From the NCBI RefSeq assembly GCF_000812685.1, contig NZ_JWIF01000058.1, positions 1 to 64,000 of the forward strand: 64,000 bases of DNA. The letters run 5' to 3'. Shown one piece after another: positions 25,997 through 35,864 of the stretch (the stretch's first letter is position 1; each line of letters starts with the position of its first letter). The DNA comes from Halocynthiibacter namhaensis. GTDB taxonomy: Bacteria; Pseudomonadota; Alphaproteobacteria; Rhodobacterales; Rhodobacteraceae. Below the pieces are notes generated by a model. It saw only the letters and a program-made list of their open reading frames with translations, had not been told where the DNA came from and made no database searches. Made by a program: the position numbers and the translations under genes.

Positions 25997-28934
25997 GTGC
26001 GCGCCCTCCTTCTGGATCAAACACGACGGGTTCAACGACCTCAACCGTGGTAATGATGTCGCGTAAACGGTCAATGAATTGGATCTGTTCGCCAATGCGC
26101 GCCCGACCATTGACCAAGAACCCCATGCCAAGGAAGCATTCAAGCGAGGTCGAATAGCCCACGGATGTGACATAACCTTGGCTGTTGTCCGCCGTGAGCG
26201 CGTCGCCCTTGGTGAAGAGATGCGCCCCGGAACTGAGTTGTTGCGCGCCATCAAGCGGTTTCAAACCCACCAGTTGTTCCCGTTCATCAAGGTTTAAACC
26301 AGGCCGTTGCGACGCCGTTTTACCGATGCAATCTTTCTTGGCAGACACCATACGACCCATACCAATGTCGAAAGCAGTGACACGCCCGTGGATCTCGGCG
26401 TGGGTGATAAAGCCCTTCTCGATCCGTAGAACGTTCAAGGCCTCCATCCCGTAGACACCACCGCCAAGCGTTTCCGCACGGCTGACCAAATCGCGGAACA
26501 AAGCGTCGCCATAACGCGATGGCACGGCGATTTCATAAGCATGCTCACCCGAGAAACTGATGCGGAACAAACGCCCGTTGACGCCAGACAAACTGACTTC
26601 ACCGCAAGCCATGAAGGGCCAGCTTTCGTTGTCAATTTTTTCGTCCAAGATGCTGTTCAGCAGTTCACGCGACTTCGGCCCTGCAACGGCGAATTGCGCC
26701 CATTGTTCGGTGGTCGAAATCATGCGCACATCCATGTCGGTGCAATGCACCTGATGCACGAATTCCAGGTGTTTCATCACCTGCCCCGCCGCCGCCGTTG
26801 TGGTGGTCATCACATAGTGATTTTCCCCCATACGTGCGGTGGTGCCGTCATCCATCACGTGACCATCTTCACGCAGCATCAACCCGTAACGCACACGCCC
26901 AACCTTCAGGGTAGAGAACATGTTGATATAGACGAAATCAAGGAATTTACCGGCATCCGGGCCTTGAATATCGATCTTACCCAGGGTCGACACATCGGTC
27001 ACGCCAACCGCGTTGCGCACCATGTTGACTTCGCGATCACAGCTGTCACGCCAGGTTTTCTCACCGGGACGTGGGTAATAACTGGGGCGATACCAAAGGC
27101 CCGCCTCAATCATCGGGGCGTTGCGGTCAACTGTTGCCTGATGGGATGTCACAAAACGTTCAGGCGCAAAGCCCTTGCCGCGCGCCCCTGCCCCCAATGC
27201 CGCCAAAGACACAGGCACATAGGGTGGACGGAAGGTGGTCGTACCGGTTGTCGGGATATCACGACCTGTGGCGTCGGCCAAAATCGCCAGCGCATTCACG
27301 TTGGAATTTTTGCCCTGATCCGGTGCCATACCCTGCGTGGTGTAACGCTTCATATGCTCAACGGATGCAAAGTTTTCCTTCGCCGCCTGACGCACATCCT
27401 TGGTGGACACATCGTTCTGAAAATCAAGCCAAGCGCGTTTGTAACCCTTGCTGATATGTGGCACTTCCCACAGACCTTCGATGTTATGCGCACCATCTTC
27501 GGCAGTGGGGATCACGGTGTCAGCCGATGTCAGACCAAGATCCAACAGGGCGGAAATCGCCTCTGCATGGGCATCTTCAAGCACAGCTTGCGTGCTGAAT
27601 TTACCAGCAGCAGATCCAACAGCCTTCAGCCCTGGGACCATGTTATCAACAGGCAGGAAGCTTTGCGTGGCCTCATCCCAGGCGGGACGCCCGTTCATGT
27701 GACACATCATATGCACGGACGGGTTCCAACCCCCAGAAACGCCCAGACAGTCGACTTCAAACTTCTGATCACCCGATGCAGATTGCACAGTGATTTCCCG
27801 CAGACCACTGCGCCCACGGGTGTCAGAAACCATGCCGCCAGTGATGATTGGGAAGTCGCCTTCACCAGTTGCATCTTTGCGACTATCGATCATCGCGACG
27901 ACATCAACGCCGGCGGATTTCAAGTCACGCGCGGTGCGCCAAGCGTTGTCATTATTGCCAAAGACCGCAACTTTCTGGCCTGCGGCAACGCCCCAACGGT
28001 TCAGATAACCGCGCACAGCGCCCGCCATCATAATGCCCGGACGGTCGTTGTTTGCAAAGGCAACGGAACGTTCCAAAGCGCCAGCAGCCAAGATCGCGCG
28101 TTTGGCAACAATGCGCCAGAAACATTCACGTGGCGTGTCATTTGATGGCGCGGCAACATGCTGCGCCACGCGTTCAAGCGCACCATAAGTGCCCTGATCA
28201 AACGCGCCGGTCACGGTCGTGCGGGTCATGACGCGCACATTGTCCATGCCCATCAGTTCCGCCGTCACATCCGCAGCCCAGACATGGCCCGGTTTGCCTT
28301 CGATTTCCTCGTCTTCCAGCAAAAGACGCCCGCCAAGACGTGCATCTTCATCGGCCAAAATCACATCCGCACCCGCGCGCGCAGCGGTCAAAGCCGCCAT
28401 CAAGCCCGCAGGCCCGGCACCGATCACCAGCAAATCACAGAAAGCATAGGCCTTTTCATTGCGCGATGTGTCATGTTCGCCAGACAACGCACCAAGACCT
28501 GCGGCGCGACGGATCATCGGCTCCCACAGTTTTTCCCAAAGCGCACCAGGCCACATGAAGGTTTTATAGTAAAAACCAGCGCCAAAGAACGGCGCAAGCA
28601 AGTCATTCACCCCCATCAAATCACGATCAACAGAGGGCCAAGCGTTTTGCCCGCGCACTTGCAGGCCCTCAAAGATCTCCTGCGTCGTTGCACGCATATT
28701 TGGGTCTTGCGCTGCACCTGAATGCAAGGTCACCAGCGCGTTTGGCTCTTCGGACCCGGTGGTCATCACACCACGTGGACGGTGATATTTGAAGCTGCGC
28801 CCAAAGATCTTGCGACCCTCAGCCAATGCCGCAGATGCCACGGTATCTCCCTGAAAACCCTGAACCTTCTTGCCATCAAAGCTGAAAGAGATCGGGGTGG
28901 AACGGTCAATCAGACCCTTGCCATTAATCCGCAT
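25989..28934 (-). CDS. soxA: Sarcosine oxidase alpha subunit
   Basis: A 981-residue large subunit. The N-terminal 2Fe-2S-ferredoxin-like domain (SFDGKKVQGFQGDTVASAAL) lacks the iron-binding cysteines, as usual for the family. A dinucleotide-binding domain follows near residue 170 (DLLVIGAGPAGLMAALTAAR). The C-terminal 380 residues form a GcvT/aminomethyltransferase-like domain that binds tetrahydrofolate. With SoxB, D and G it oxidises sarcosine to glycine, giving H2O2 and methylene-tetrahydrofolate. It overlaps soxD by 11 bases and soxG by 8. The operon suggests growth on glycine betaine or choline breakdown products. Confidence 0.96.
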   Translation of the reverse strand: MRINGKGLIDRSTPISFSFDGKKVQGFQGDTVASAALAEGRKIFGRSFKYHRPRGVMTTGSEEPNALVTLHSGAAQDPNMRATTQEIFEGLQVRGQNAWPSVDRDLMGVNDLLAPFFGAGFYYKTFMWPGALWEKLWEPMIRRAAGLGALSGEHDTSRNEKAYAFCDLLVIGAGPAGLMAALTAARAGADVILADEDARLGGRLLLEDEEIEGKPGHVWAADVTAELMGMDNVRVMTRTTVTGAFDQGTYGALERVAQHVAAPSNDTPRECFWRIVAKRAILAAGALERSVAFANNDRPGIMMAGAVRGYLNRWGVAAGQKVAVFGNNDNAWRTARDLKSAGVDVVAMIDSRKDATGEGDFPIITGGMVSDTRGRSGLREITVQSASGDQKFEVDCLGVSGGWNPSVHMMCHMNGRPAWDEATQSFLPVDNMVPGLKAVGSAAGKFSTQAVLEDAHAEAISALLDLGLTSADTVIPTAEDGAHNIEGLWEVPHISKGYKRAWLDFQNDVSTKDVRQAAKENFASVEHMKRYTTQGMAPDQGKNSNVNALAILADATGRDIPTTGTTTFRPPYVPVSLAALGAGARGKGFAPERFVTSHQATVDRNAPMIEAGLWYRPSYYPRPGEKTWRDSCDREVNMVRNAVGVTDVSTLGKIDIQGPDAGKFLDFVYINMFSTLKVGRVRYGLMLREDGHVMDDGTTARMGENHYVMTTTTAAAGQVMKHLEFVHQVHCTDMDVRMISTTEQWAQFAVAGPKSRELLNSILDEKIDNESWPFMACGEVSLSGVNGRLFRISFSGEHAYEIAVPSRYGDALFRDLVSRAETLGGGVYGMEALNVLRIEKGFITHAEIHGRVTAFDIGMGRMVSAKKDCIGKTASQRPGLNLDEREQLVGLKPLDGAQQLSSGAHLFTKGDALTADNSQGYVTSVGYSTSLECFLGMGFLVNGRARIGEQIQFIDRLRDIITTVEVVEPVVFDPEGGRARG

Positions 28935-29205
28935 TTTTTGATCCTCGCTTCACATCTTCCGCAAGCTCAACGCCGTAGATCTCATGGGTCACGGTGTTGC
29001 GTTCAACCACAAGCCAGGCGCTACAGCCAGCTTCGTGGTGCCACAGGTCTTTGGTGCGACCTGCTGGGTTTTCGCGGTTGTGAATATAGTCATTCCAAGC
29101 CTCATCACCTGCATCAGGTGCTGGGCGGTTTAGGGCGATTGCGGCCCCTTGGTAATAAAATTCGCGCCGGTCGCGCTCCCCGCAGAGGGGACATTTGATA
29201 CGCAT
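28924..29205 (-). CDS. soxD: Sarcosine oxidase delta subunit
   Basis: A 93-residue subunit that holds a structural zinc. The ligands are visible as CPLCG at residues 5-9 and, later, a His and a Cys in WHHEAGCSAWLVVERNTVTH. The YFYQG-like segment (EFYYQGAA) and the end IYGVELAEDVKR match the family. It lies between soxB (12-bp gap) and soxA (11-bp overlap). Confidence 0.95.
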   Translation of the reverse strand: MRIKCPLCGERDRREFYYQGAAIALNRPAPDAGDEAWNDYIHNRENPAGRTKDLWHHEAGCSAWLVVERNTVTHEIYGVELAEDVKRGSKNAD

Positions 29206-29217
29206 TTTCTGCCCTCC

Positions 29218-30471
29218 TTAGTGCAGGTTGTGTTGGCTGCCAGAGCCTTCTTCATCCAAGATATTTTGCCCCGTGCGGAACCGATCAAGACGGAATTTCG
29301 CAGCCACGGGATGGGGTTCATCCTTTGCCATGAGATGGGCAAAACAATCGCCAGAGGCGGGCACAGCTTTGAAACCCCCATAATTCCAGCCGCAATTCAA
29401 ATACAGACCTTCCACATGGGTTTTATCGATCACAGGCGATCCATCCGGCGACATATCCATGATACCGCCCCAAGATCGCAGCATTTTCGCCTTACCGATC
29501 ATCGGCATAAGCGTCATCGCGGCTTCCACCACATGTTCAGTGGTCGGCAAGTTGCCGCGTTGGGCGTAACTTGCGTACATGTCGATGTCGCCACCGAACA
29601 CAAGGCCACCCTTATCGGATTGACTGATATAGAAATGGCCCATGCCGAAGGTCACGACATTGTCCAAAACCGGCTTCAAACCCTCAGTCACGAAGGCTTG
29701 CAGCACGGTGCTTTCAATCGGCACCTGCATGCCCGCCATAGCCGCAACTTGACTGGAACGCCCGGCCACAACCATGCCAACTTTCTTGGCTTTGATCGGG
29801 CCTTTTGAGGTTTGCACGCCTTTGACAACGCCGTTTTCGATGTCGATTCCCGTAACTTCACAGTTCTGAATGATATCAACGCCGCGCTGATCCGCACCAC
29901 GGGCATAGCCCCAAGCCACCGCATCATGGCGCGCTGTGCCGCCGCGTTTGTGATAAAGCGCACCATAAACAGGGAAGCGGATGTTGTCGTAGTCAAGATA
30001 GGGAACGATCTCGCGCACGCCTTGGCGATCCAGCAAGATCGCATCATCACCCTGGTTGATCATCATATTGCCACGCCGTGCAGCCGCATCACGCTGACCA
30101 TCGGAATGGAACAGGTTAAGAATGCCACGCTGGGAATGCATCGCGTTATAGTTCAGGTCTTTTTCCATGCGTTCCCAAAGCTTTAGGGAATGGCTGTAAA
30201 ATTCCGAATTGCCTTTCAGAAAGTAGTTCGCGCGCACAATCGTCGTGTTGCGCCCCACATTTCCGCCACCGATATAGCCTTTTTCAAGCACCGCGATGCG
30301 TTTGCCGCCGTATTTCGCAGCAAGGTGATAGGCCGTGGACAGGCCATGCCCGCCGCCGCCAATAATGATAATGTCATATTCGGCTTTTGGTTCCGGGCTA
30401 CGCCAATGGGGTGTCCAACCTTTATTTCCGGTCAAACCCTCTTTCAAAACCTGCCATGCAGAAAAACGCAT
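29218..30471 (-). CDS. soxB: Sarcosine oxidase beta subunit
   Basis: 417 residues from the ATG at 30471, which has AGGAGAAG upstream; the frame continues to 30558 without support. It is the catalytic flavoprotein, with the FAD motif YDIIIIGGGGHGLSTAYHLA near residue 35, and in characterised homologues it also carries covalently bound FMN. Other family features are NVGRNTTIVRANYFLKGNSE and a C-terminal GLYLNCGWNYGGFKAVPASG. It is the first gene of soxBDAG. No folate gene (purU, folD) follows as it does in some other bacteria. Confidence 0.96.
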   Translation of the reverse strand: MRFSAWQVLKEGLTGNKGWTPHWRSPEPKAEYDIIIIGGGGHGLSTAYHLAAKYGGKRIAVLEKGYIGGGNVGRNTTIVRANYFLKGNSEFYSHSLKLWERMEKDLNYNAMHSQRGILNLFHSDGQRDAAARRGNMMINQGDDAILLDRQGVREIVPYLDYDNIRFPVYGALYHKRGGTARHDAVAWGYARGADQRGVDIIQNCEVTGIDIENGVVKGVQTSKGPIKAKKVGMVVAGRSSQVAAMAGMQVPIESTVLQAFVTEGLKPVLDNVVTFGMGHFYISQSDKGGLVFGGDIDMYASYAQRGNLPTTEHVVEAAMTLMPMIGKAKMLRSWGGIMDMSPDGSPVIDKTHVEGLYLNCGWNYGGFKAVPASGDCFAHLMAKDEPHPVAAKFRLDRFRTGQNILDEEGSGSQHNLH

Positions 30472-30593
30472 GAATCTTCTCCTTGATTTCGAAAGCAGGT
30501 AATCAGGCGACGCAGGGGGATGCAATGGGCAGGTACGACGTGTTATGTCGTTTTTCAACGCGAGAGTGCCGTCGCGTGACGAAACAGCCGGGT

Positions 30594-31202
30594 TTAGACC
30601 TTCGGTGTCACGGCCTTGCGTTCGTCCAACGTCAAGATTTTAGGGGCGACAATCGTCTCGCCAGCCTCGGTCCAGAACGGCGAATAACGGGTTTTGGCAC
30701 GCATCTTTGCCTTCAGCTGACGCCAAAGAATACGCGAAATCACCGGAAGAAATCCAAAATCATCCGGCGGAGTGCTGCCTTTGCGCGCTGCTTTGGCAAA
30801 CATCGACGCCCGCATAGGCCCCATCTTATCGATGGCGTTTTCATGAAAACCACAGGTTGGCATGCCGATTAAAGACATGGATTTTGACCCCATCATATTG
30901 GCGATGGGCGAATGGCAACAGCTGGCGTACCACCGGATCATACCTTTGGGCGAAAGTCGGATGGCTTGCAAATATTCGTCTTTGCCTTGGGTGAAATCCA
31001 GACGCCAAGCAAGGGTTTGGAACAACTCAGACCCACCACTTTCATCAAGAACATCTGCGCCGCCTTGCCCTGTCAACCAGATGGCAAAAGCCTGACAATC
31101 CAAACAATGGCACCGGGCAAGATTGCCTGTGCTGGGGGTTACATCATGGATTGTGGCGCGAAGCTTGCCGCAATGGCAACTGTATTCCGGGGCAAATAAC
31201 AT
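30594..31202 (-). CDS. GFA-like / DUF6151 protein with putative zinc sites
   Basis: A 202-residue protein with cysteine pairs in the pattern of glutathione-dependent formaldehyde-activating (GFA)-fold proteins: YSCHCGKLRA at the N-terminus, LARCHCLDCQAFAIW near residue 30, and WYASCCHSPIANM near 92. These would bind two zinc ions. The C-terminal 60 residues are basic and outside the core. It lies between soxB and gdhA on the same strand, with gaps that allow independent transcription. A role in formaldehyde handling beside sarcosine oxidase is attractive, but inferred only from position. Confidence 0.75.
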   Translation of the reverse strand: MLFAPEYSCHCGKLRATIHDVTPSTGNLARCHCLDCQAFAIWLTGQGGADVLDESGGSELFQTLAWRLDFTQGKDEYLQAIRLSPKGMIRWYASCCHSPIANMMGSKSMSLIGMPTCGFHENAIDKMGPMRASMFAKAARKGSTPPDDFGFLPVISRILWRQLKAKMRAKTRYSPFWTEAGETIVAPKILTLDERKAVTPKV

Positions 31203-31232
31203 GCCCCGGAACTAAGGTCATATAAAAGCGAA

Positions 31233-32675
31233 TTACAAGCCTTTTGCGCGGTAACTTGCGGCGACTTTACCGATAGAGACCAGATAGGCGGCCATGCGCA
31301 AATCAGTCACCTCTTCGCGGGAATGCCACATCTCGCGCATGGACTGATAAGCCGCACGCATCGTGTCATCCAACCCAGAACGCACAAGTTCCAATTCGCC
31401 CGCACCACGCAGATATTTCTGCTTAAAGTCCGGCGTCATAGACCAACGTTCCCCCATGGCATCATCAAGACGCTCTAGTTCGTCGATCACCAATTGGTGC
31501 CGCGTTTCTTCCTGACGACGCTGCATGCGACCGAAACGGATGTGAGACAGGTTTTTCACCCACTCGAAGTAAGACACGGTCACACCGCCCGCGTTTGCGT
31601 ACATGTCAGGTATAATGACTGTGCCCTTATTGCGCAAAATTTCATCCGCACCAGCCGTGACAGGGCCATTCGCAGCCTCAATGATCAAAGGCGCTTGCAC
31701 ACGTTCAGCATTGCCAAGATGGATCACCCCTTCAAGGGCTGCTGGGATCAGAATGTCACATTCTTTTTCCAGAAGTTCCGCACCATCTTCAACATAAGTG
31801 GCACCTGTGAAGCCCTTAACGCCGCCGTTTTCGCCGATCCAAGCATAGACCGCTTCAACATCGAGACCGTCATCATTGAAGATCCCACCGTCACGTTCGA
31901 TGATAGCTGTGATCTTCGAGCCATCTTCTTCAGACAGGAATTTGGCCGCGTGGTAACCCACATTGCCAAGACCTTGAACGATCACACGTTTACCATCAAG
32001 CGTACCAGACAGACCCGCGATTTTCATGTCTTCCGGGTGGCGGAAAAATTCTTGCAAGCCATATTGAACCCCACGACCGGTTGCCTCAACACGGCCAGCA
32101 ATACCGCCTGCATTCAATGGCTTACCTGTCACACAAGCGCGGGCGTTGATGTCGGTTGTGTTCATACGTGCGTATTGATCGGCGATCCAAGCCATCTCAC
32201 GTTCGCCAGTGCCCATGTCAGGCGCGGGAACGTTTTGGGATGGGTGAATAAGGTCGCGTTTCGCCAGCTCGTAAGCAAAACGACGGGTGATCAATTCAAG
32301 CTCATGTTCTTCATAATCACGTGGATTGATGCAGAGACCACCTTTCGAGCCGCCAAAAGGCGCCTCAACCAGCGAACATTTATACGTCATCAAAGCGGCA
32401 AGCGCTTCCACTTCGTCCTGGTTCACGGAACTCGCGTAGCGAATGCCACCTTTCACAGGTTCCATGTGTTCAGAATGCACGGAACGATACCCCGTAAAGG
32501 TTTGAATCTGCCCGCGCAGACGCACACCGAAACGAACAGTATAGGTCGCGTTACACACACGGATCTTCTGCTCGAGCCCCGGTGGAAGATCCATTATCGC
32601 AACCGCGCGGTTAAACATTAAATCAACCGATTCGCGAAAGCTCGGTTCTTGAGCATGTCCAGTGTTTGCGTTCAT
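31233..32675 (-). CDS. gdhA: Glutamate dehydrogenase (Glu/Leu/Phe/Val family)
   Basis: 480 residues from the ATG at 32675, preceded by GGAGG; the longer frame to 32756 is not supported. It reversibly deaminates glutamate to 2-oxoglutarate. The substrate lysine is in APFGGSKGGLCINPRDYE, the catalytic Lys/Asp region is PSQNVPAPDMGTGEREMAWI, and the dinucleotide-binding motif is VIVQGLGNVGYHAAKFLSEE. Length and sequence style fit the hexameric catabolic type. It probably works with sarcosine/glycine catabolism in nitrogen balance; that link is inference. Confidence 0.94.
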   Translation of the reverse strand: MNANTGHAQEPSFRESVDLMFNRAVAIMDLPPGLEQKIRVCNATYTVRFGVRLRGQIQTFTGYRSVHSEHMEPVKGGIRYASSVNQDEVEALAALMTYKCSLVEAPFGGSKGGLCINPRDYEEHELELITRRFAYELAKRDLIHPSQNVPAPDMGTGEREMAWIADQYARMNTTDINARACVTGKPLNAGGIAGRVEATGRGVQYGLQEFFRHPEDMKIAGLSGTLDGKRVIVQGLGNVGYHAAKFLSEEDGSKITAIIERDGGIFNDDGLDVEAVYAWIGENGGVKGFTGATYVEDGAELLEKECDILIPAALEGVIHLGNAERVQAPLIIEAANGPVTAGADEILRNKGTVIIPDMYANAGGVTVSYFEWVKNLSHIRFGRMQRRQEETRHQLVIDELERLDDAMGERWSMTPDFKQKYLRGAGELELVRSGLDDTMRAAYQSMREMWHSREEVTDLRMAAYLVSIGKVAASYRAKGL

Positions 32676-32990
32676 TCTAAACCTCCGGCGGCTACATTTG
32701 CCGCATTTACAGACTGTTGTGGCAACTGTTAGAATCAGTGCCTGTTTTTTGTGCAATCAGACTATGACGGATTGATTAATTCGTCGCGTATAAAACGCGT
32801 TTTCGCGGGAAATTCCGTCGCATTCGGCGCATAACTGCTTAGATCGCCGCGATTTCACGGATCAAAGCGCCCCATTTGCAAAATTACGCCCCAACGCCCA
32901 ACTTTGGCCACATCTATGTCGTTCAATTATCGCGCTATAGCGACGTGCGACTTAGAACTGGCTTGCCCCTGTTCTAAAAGGGGAATTTCG
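32676..32990. other. Divergent intergenic region between gdhA and the Tad-like operon
   Basis: It holds the promoters of gdhA (minus) and of the TadG-like operon (plus). I see no gene and no perfect operator. The only local symmetry is a weak AT-rich dyad around 32920-32945. The plus-strand gene has AAGGGG directly before its start. Confidence 0.4.
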
Positions 32991-34577
32991 ATGCAAAACA
33001 AATTACACACCACCAAAACCTATTCCGCTCCGACCACAACTCGCGCGTTACGGCGTTTTAAACGCCTGAACACACGCAATGATTGGTCACTCAAGAATTT
33101 CTGGCGCGATGAAAGCGGATCGCTGATTATTTTTTCCCTATTTGCATTTGTTCTAATGGTCGTCCTGTCTGGCATCGCCATTGATGTTATGCGCCATGAA
33201 ATCACGCGGATCAGACTGCAAAACACGCTGGATCGCGCTATTCTTGCTGCGGCGGATTTGGACCAACCGCTTGATCCCGAAACCGTTGTGCGTGACTATT
33301 TTGCCAAGGCCAATATGTCTGACTACCTGGGCACAGTGACGGTCGATGGCGACGAAAAAAACAGTTACCGAACTGTTACTGCGGATGCCACTGCCGTGAT
33401 GCCAACAATGTTCCTCAGCTGGGAGGGCATCAACATAGATGAGCTCAGCGCGTCTGCCCGAGGTCGCGCAGAAGAACGCATCACCAATGTCGAAATTTCG
33501 CTGGTTGTTGATATCTCGGGATCGATGCGGGGCACAAAGATCGCGACATTGCGCACCGCTGGGCAATCTTTCGTGGATTCCGTACTGCGCCCTGCATCCG
33601 TTGATCGCGTGTCCATGTCGCTGATACCTTACACCGCGCAGGTGAACGCGGGCCCACATATCTTGGGGCAGATGAACCTCACTCCGACGCCACGCCACAA
33701 CTTTTCACATTGCGTAGAATTCACCGAAGCCGATTTTGCCATTCCGGGCTTGGTTGCAACCCCCGCCAGTGCAGGTGGCCGTGATTATTACCAAGGTCAG
33801 CACGGGTATTCTTACCGCGCCCTTCATTCACGCGGCGCGAACGATGCCCCCCAAACCCATGGCCTGGCAAACCCCAGTTGCCCCCGCCAACCCTACGAGC
33901 GGATCATCCCAATTTCCCAGAACAGAGAGCTGTTGAAAGACGCTCTAAGCAAATTGGTCAACCGACATAACACAGCCATCCACACGGGCATGAAATGGGG
34001 CACAATTCTACTGTCACCAGACACCCAACCCATGATAGAACGCCTGTCCGAAGACAGCTCAGCAACGCATGACTTAGATGGCACCAGCCTGCCCTTCATC
34101 GACACCGTGTTTGGCAATCGACCTGCATCATGGACAACATCGGGAAGCCCCCCCCCAGAGGGCGGATATTGGACAGATAAATACATCGTCCTGATGACCG
34201 ATGGTCAGAATGTTGGAAATGATCGCTTAAGGCGTCAGTTCTATAATTCACCCAGTGAATATGCTTTCTGGGATCGGGTCGGCGGCCAAACTTGGGTCTA
34301 TGATTATTCAACCAACCGCCGTTACAGCGATTATCATATCAACGCCTATACAGCGACGGATGCGAACAACCGGCTGCAAAAAATCTGTGATGTCGCGAAA
34401 GCCAATGGCATTACGGTCTTTAGCATTGGCGTTGAGGTCACCGAAAGCCAAGCTGGGCCAATGCGCAATTGCGCAACCCCTGGTGGCGGGCATTTCTTTA
34501 AGGTCAACAATCAGGATCTGGCAGCCGCCTTTGACACGATTGCCAACCAAATCAACAAGCTGAGACTGACACAGTGA
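32991..34577 (+). CDS. TadG-like protein with von Willebrand A domain
   Basis: 528 residues from the ATG at 32991, which has AAGGGG before it. A Tad/Flp pseudopilin-like N-terminus (DESGSLIIFSLFAFVLMVVL, one transmembrane segment near residue 45) is followed by an extracytoplasmic region. A VWA domain begins near residue 165 with the metal-ion motif DISGSMRG and includes LMTDGQNVGNDRL and a C-terminal GVEVTESQAGPMRNC segment. The MIDAS D-x-S-x-S is intact, so metal-dependent adhesion is possible. Such proteins belong to tight-adherence systems. The GTGA overlap with the next gene shows coupling. No tad ATPase, secretin or peptidase gene is nearby. Confidence 0.85.
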   Translation: MQNKLHTTKTYSAPTTTRALRRFKRLNTRNDWSLKNFWRDESGSLIIFSLFAFVLMVVLSGIAIDVMRHEITRIRLQNTLDRAILAAADLDQPLDPETVVRDYFAKANMSDYLGTVTVDGDEKNSYRTVTADATAVMPTMFLSWEGINIDELSASARGRAEERITNVEISLVVDISGSMRGTKIATLRTAGQSFVDSVLRPASVDRVSMSLIPYTAQVNAGPHILGQMNLTPTPRHNFSHCVEFTEADFAIPGLVATPASAGGRDYYQGQHGYSYRALHSRGANDAPQTHGLANPSCPRQPYERIIPISQNRELLKDALSKLVNRHNTAIHTGMKWGTILLSPDTQPMIERLSEDSSATHDLDGTSLPFIDTVFGNRPASWTTSGSPPPEGGYWTDKYIVLMTDGQNVGNDRLRRQFYNSPSEYAFWDRVGGQTWVYDYSTNRRYSDYHINAYTATDANNRLQKICDVAKANGITVFSIGVEVTESQAGPMRNCATPGGGHFFKVNNQDLAAAFDTIANQINKLRLTQ

Positions 34578-35146
34578 TACGGAATTTTCAAAATCTAATA
34601 CACCGCTTCCGAACTGACGAAACTGGGTCTTCCACCATTGAATTTGTGCTGTGGTTTCCCCTGTTCATGTCGATCATGTTGTCCTCAGTCGAGGTCGGCG
34701 TTCTGATGATCCGGCAAGTTATGTTGGATCGCGCCGTGGAAATCACCGTACGCGATTTACGGCTGGGCACGGTTCCCAACATGGATGCGGCCAATTTGGG
34801 CGATCTCCACAACACGTTAAAAGAACTGATCTGCGAACGCGGGACCGTATTGGGGGCGAAATGCGAAAGCACGATCTTGTTGGAACTTCGCGTTGTGGAT
34901 CAAGTCACCTGGAACCCGTTATCGGTCGCGCCAACATGTTATGATGTTGAAGCGGATCAGACAGAAAGCAGCCTTGATGTGGGCAATGAAAATGAATTGA
35001 TGATCATTCGCGCCTGCGTCAGATTTGATCCCTTCTTCCCCGGAACAGGTCTTGTCATGGATCTGCCCCGTCACCCCACCACCGGCGATTATGCGTTGAT
35101 TGCAACATCCGCTTTTGTAAACGAGCCCGAAAATGCAGATTCTTGA
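34574..35146 (+). CDS. TadE-like pseudopilin protein
   Basis: A 190-residue protein starting at a GTG that overlaps the preceding stop (GTGA). The N-terminal TadE motif is DETGSSTIEFVLWFPLFMSI, a Glu-containing hydrophobic helix used for assembly and prepilin-peptidase cleavage. The remainder is extracytoplasmic, with paired cysteines (LICERGTVLGAKCES; APTCYDV; IRACVRF). It is the second gene of the operon. Confidence 0.85.
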   Translation: MIRNFQNLIHRFRTDETGSSTIEFVLWFPLFMSIMLSSVEVGVLMIRQVMLDRAVEITVRDLRLGTVPNMDAANLGDLHNTLKELICERGTVLGAKCESTILLELRVVDQVTWNPLSVAPTCYDVEADQTESSLDVGNENELMIIRACVRFDPFFPGTGLVMDLPRHPTTGDYALIATSAFVNEPENADS

Positions 35147-35759
35147 AACCTTGAAATTCCACTGCACCCAATTCGGGGCCGATTGCCGCGACCAAATTCG
35201 CAAATTCGCGCATGACACCTCAGGGACCATCACGGTTGAGGCCGTTCTTATCCTGCCGATCTTGATCTGGGCCTATGCCGGGATGTTTTCGTTTTTCAAC
35301 GCCTATCGCGCGCAAAATGTGAACCTACGCGCTGCATATACGCTGTCCGATCTCGTGACGCGCAAAGTTGACCCAATGAATGTGAGTTATCTAAACGGGT
35401 TGAACACGATTTATGATTTCTTGATCAGCGCGCCTCACCCTACATGGATCCGTGTCACCGAAATCTCCTGGAGCGCAGATGAAGACCGTTTCAACGTCAT
35501 CTGGTCGCAGGCTACAAAGGGCCGCACGGGCTGGACAACGGCCTCATTGAACGACGAACGTGGCGACGAGTTGCCAATCTTGGCGGATAAAACCCATGCG
35601 ATCATCGTCGAGGCGTCAACCTATTACACGCCTTTCTTCAGCTCATCGCGGTTCAATATGTTGATGGATCCCGTGAACTTTGACAATTTCATCGTCACCA
35701 GCCTGCGCACTGTTCCCGCGGTGTGTTGGATCGACGATGTAAACTGCCATGATTTCTAG
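35133..35759 (+). CDS. TadE/TadF-like pseudopilin protein
   Basis: A 208-residue protein overlapping the previous gene by 14 bases. Its N-terminal helix DTSGTITVEAVLILPILIWA carries the TadE-type Glu after the short basic leader. The end VCWIDDVNC has two cysteines. With the TadG-like and TadE-like genes it forms a three-gene unit that could contribute minor pilins or an adhesin to a Tad system encoded elsewhere. Confidence 0.83.
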   Translation: MQILETLKFHCTQFGADCRDQIRKFAHDTSGTITVEAVLILPILIWAYAGMFSFFNAYRAQNVNLRAAYTLSDLVTRKVDPMNVSYLNGLNTIYDFLISAPHPTWIRVTEISWSADEDRFNVIWSQATKGRTGWTTASLNDERGDELPILADKTHAIIVEASTYYTPFFSSSRFNMLMDPVNFDNFIVTSLRTVPAVCWIDDVNCHDF

Positions 35760-35864
35760 GGTTCAAACAGGCCCCAGATCCTTCAGCTAACATCTGAAAT
35801 TCCCCACAGCTGTTGCGCCTGTCATTTGCAAGCGCTCAGCTGTTTGCAGAATTTATCCGGGGAT

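Noticed and set aside
26541-28145. Long plus-strand open frame of 534 codons
   Set aside because: It is antisense to soxA, which has clear family motifs. The frame is open because of the codon bias of the true gene.
31494-32621. Plus-strand open frame of 375 codons
   Set aside because: It mirrors gdhA on the opposite strand and has no domain features of its own.
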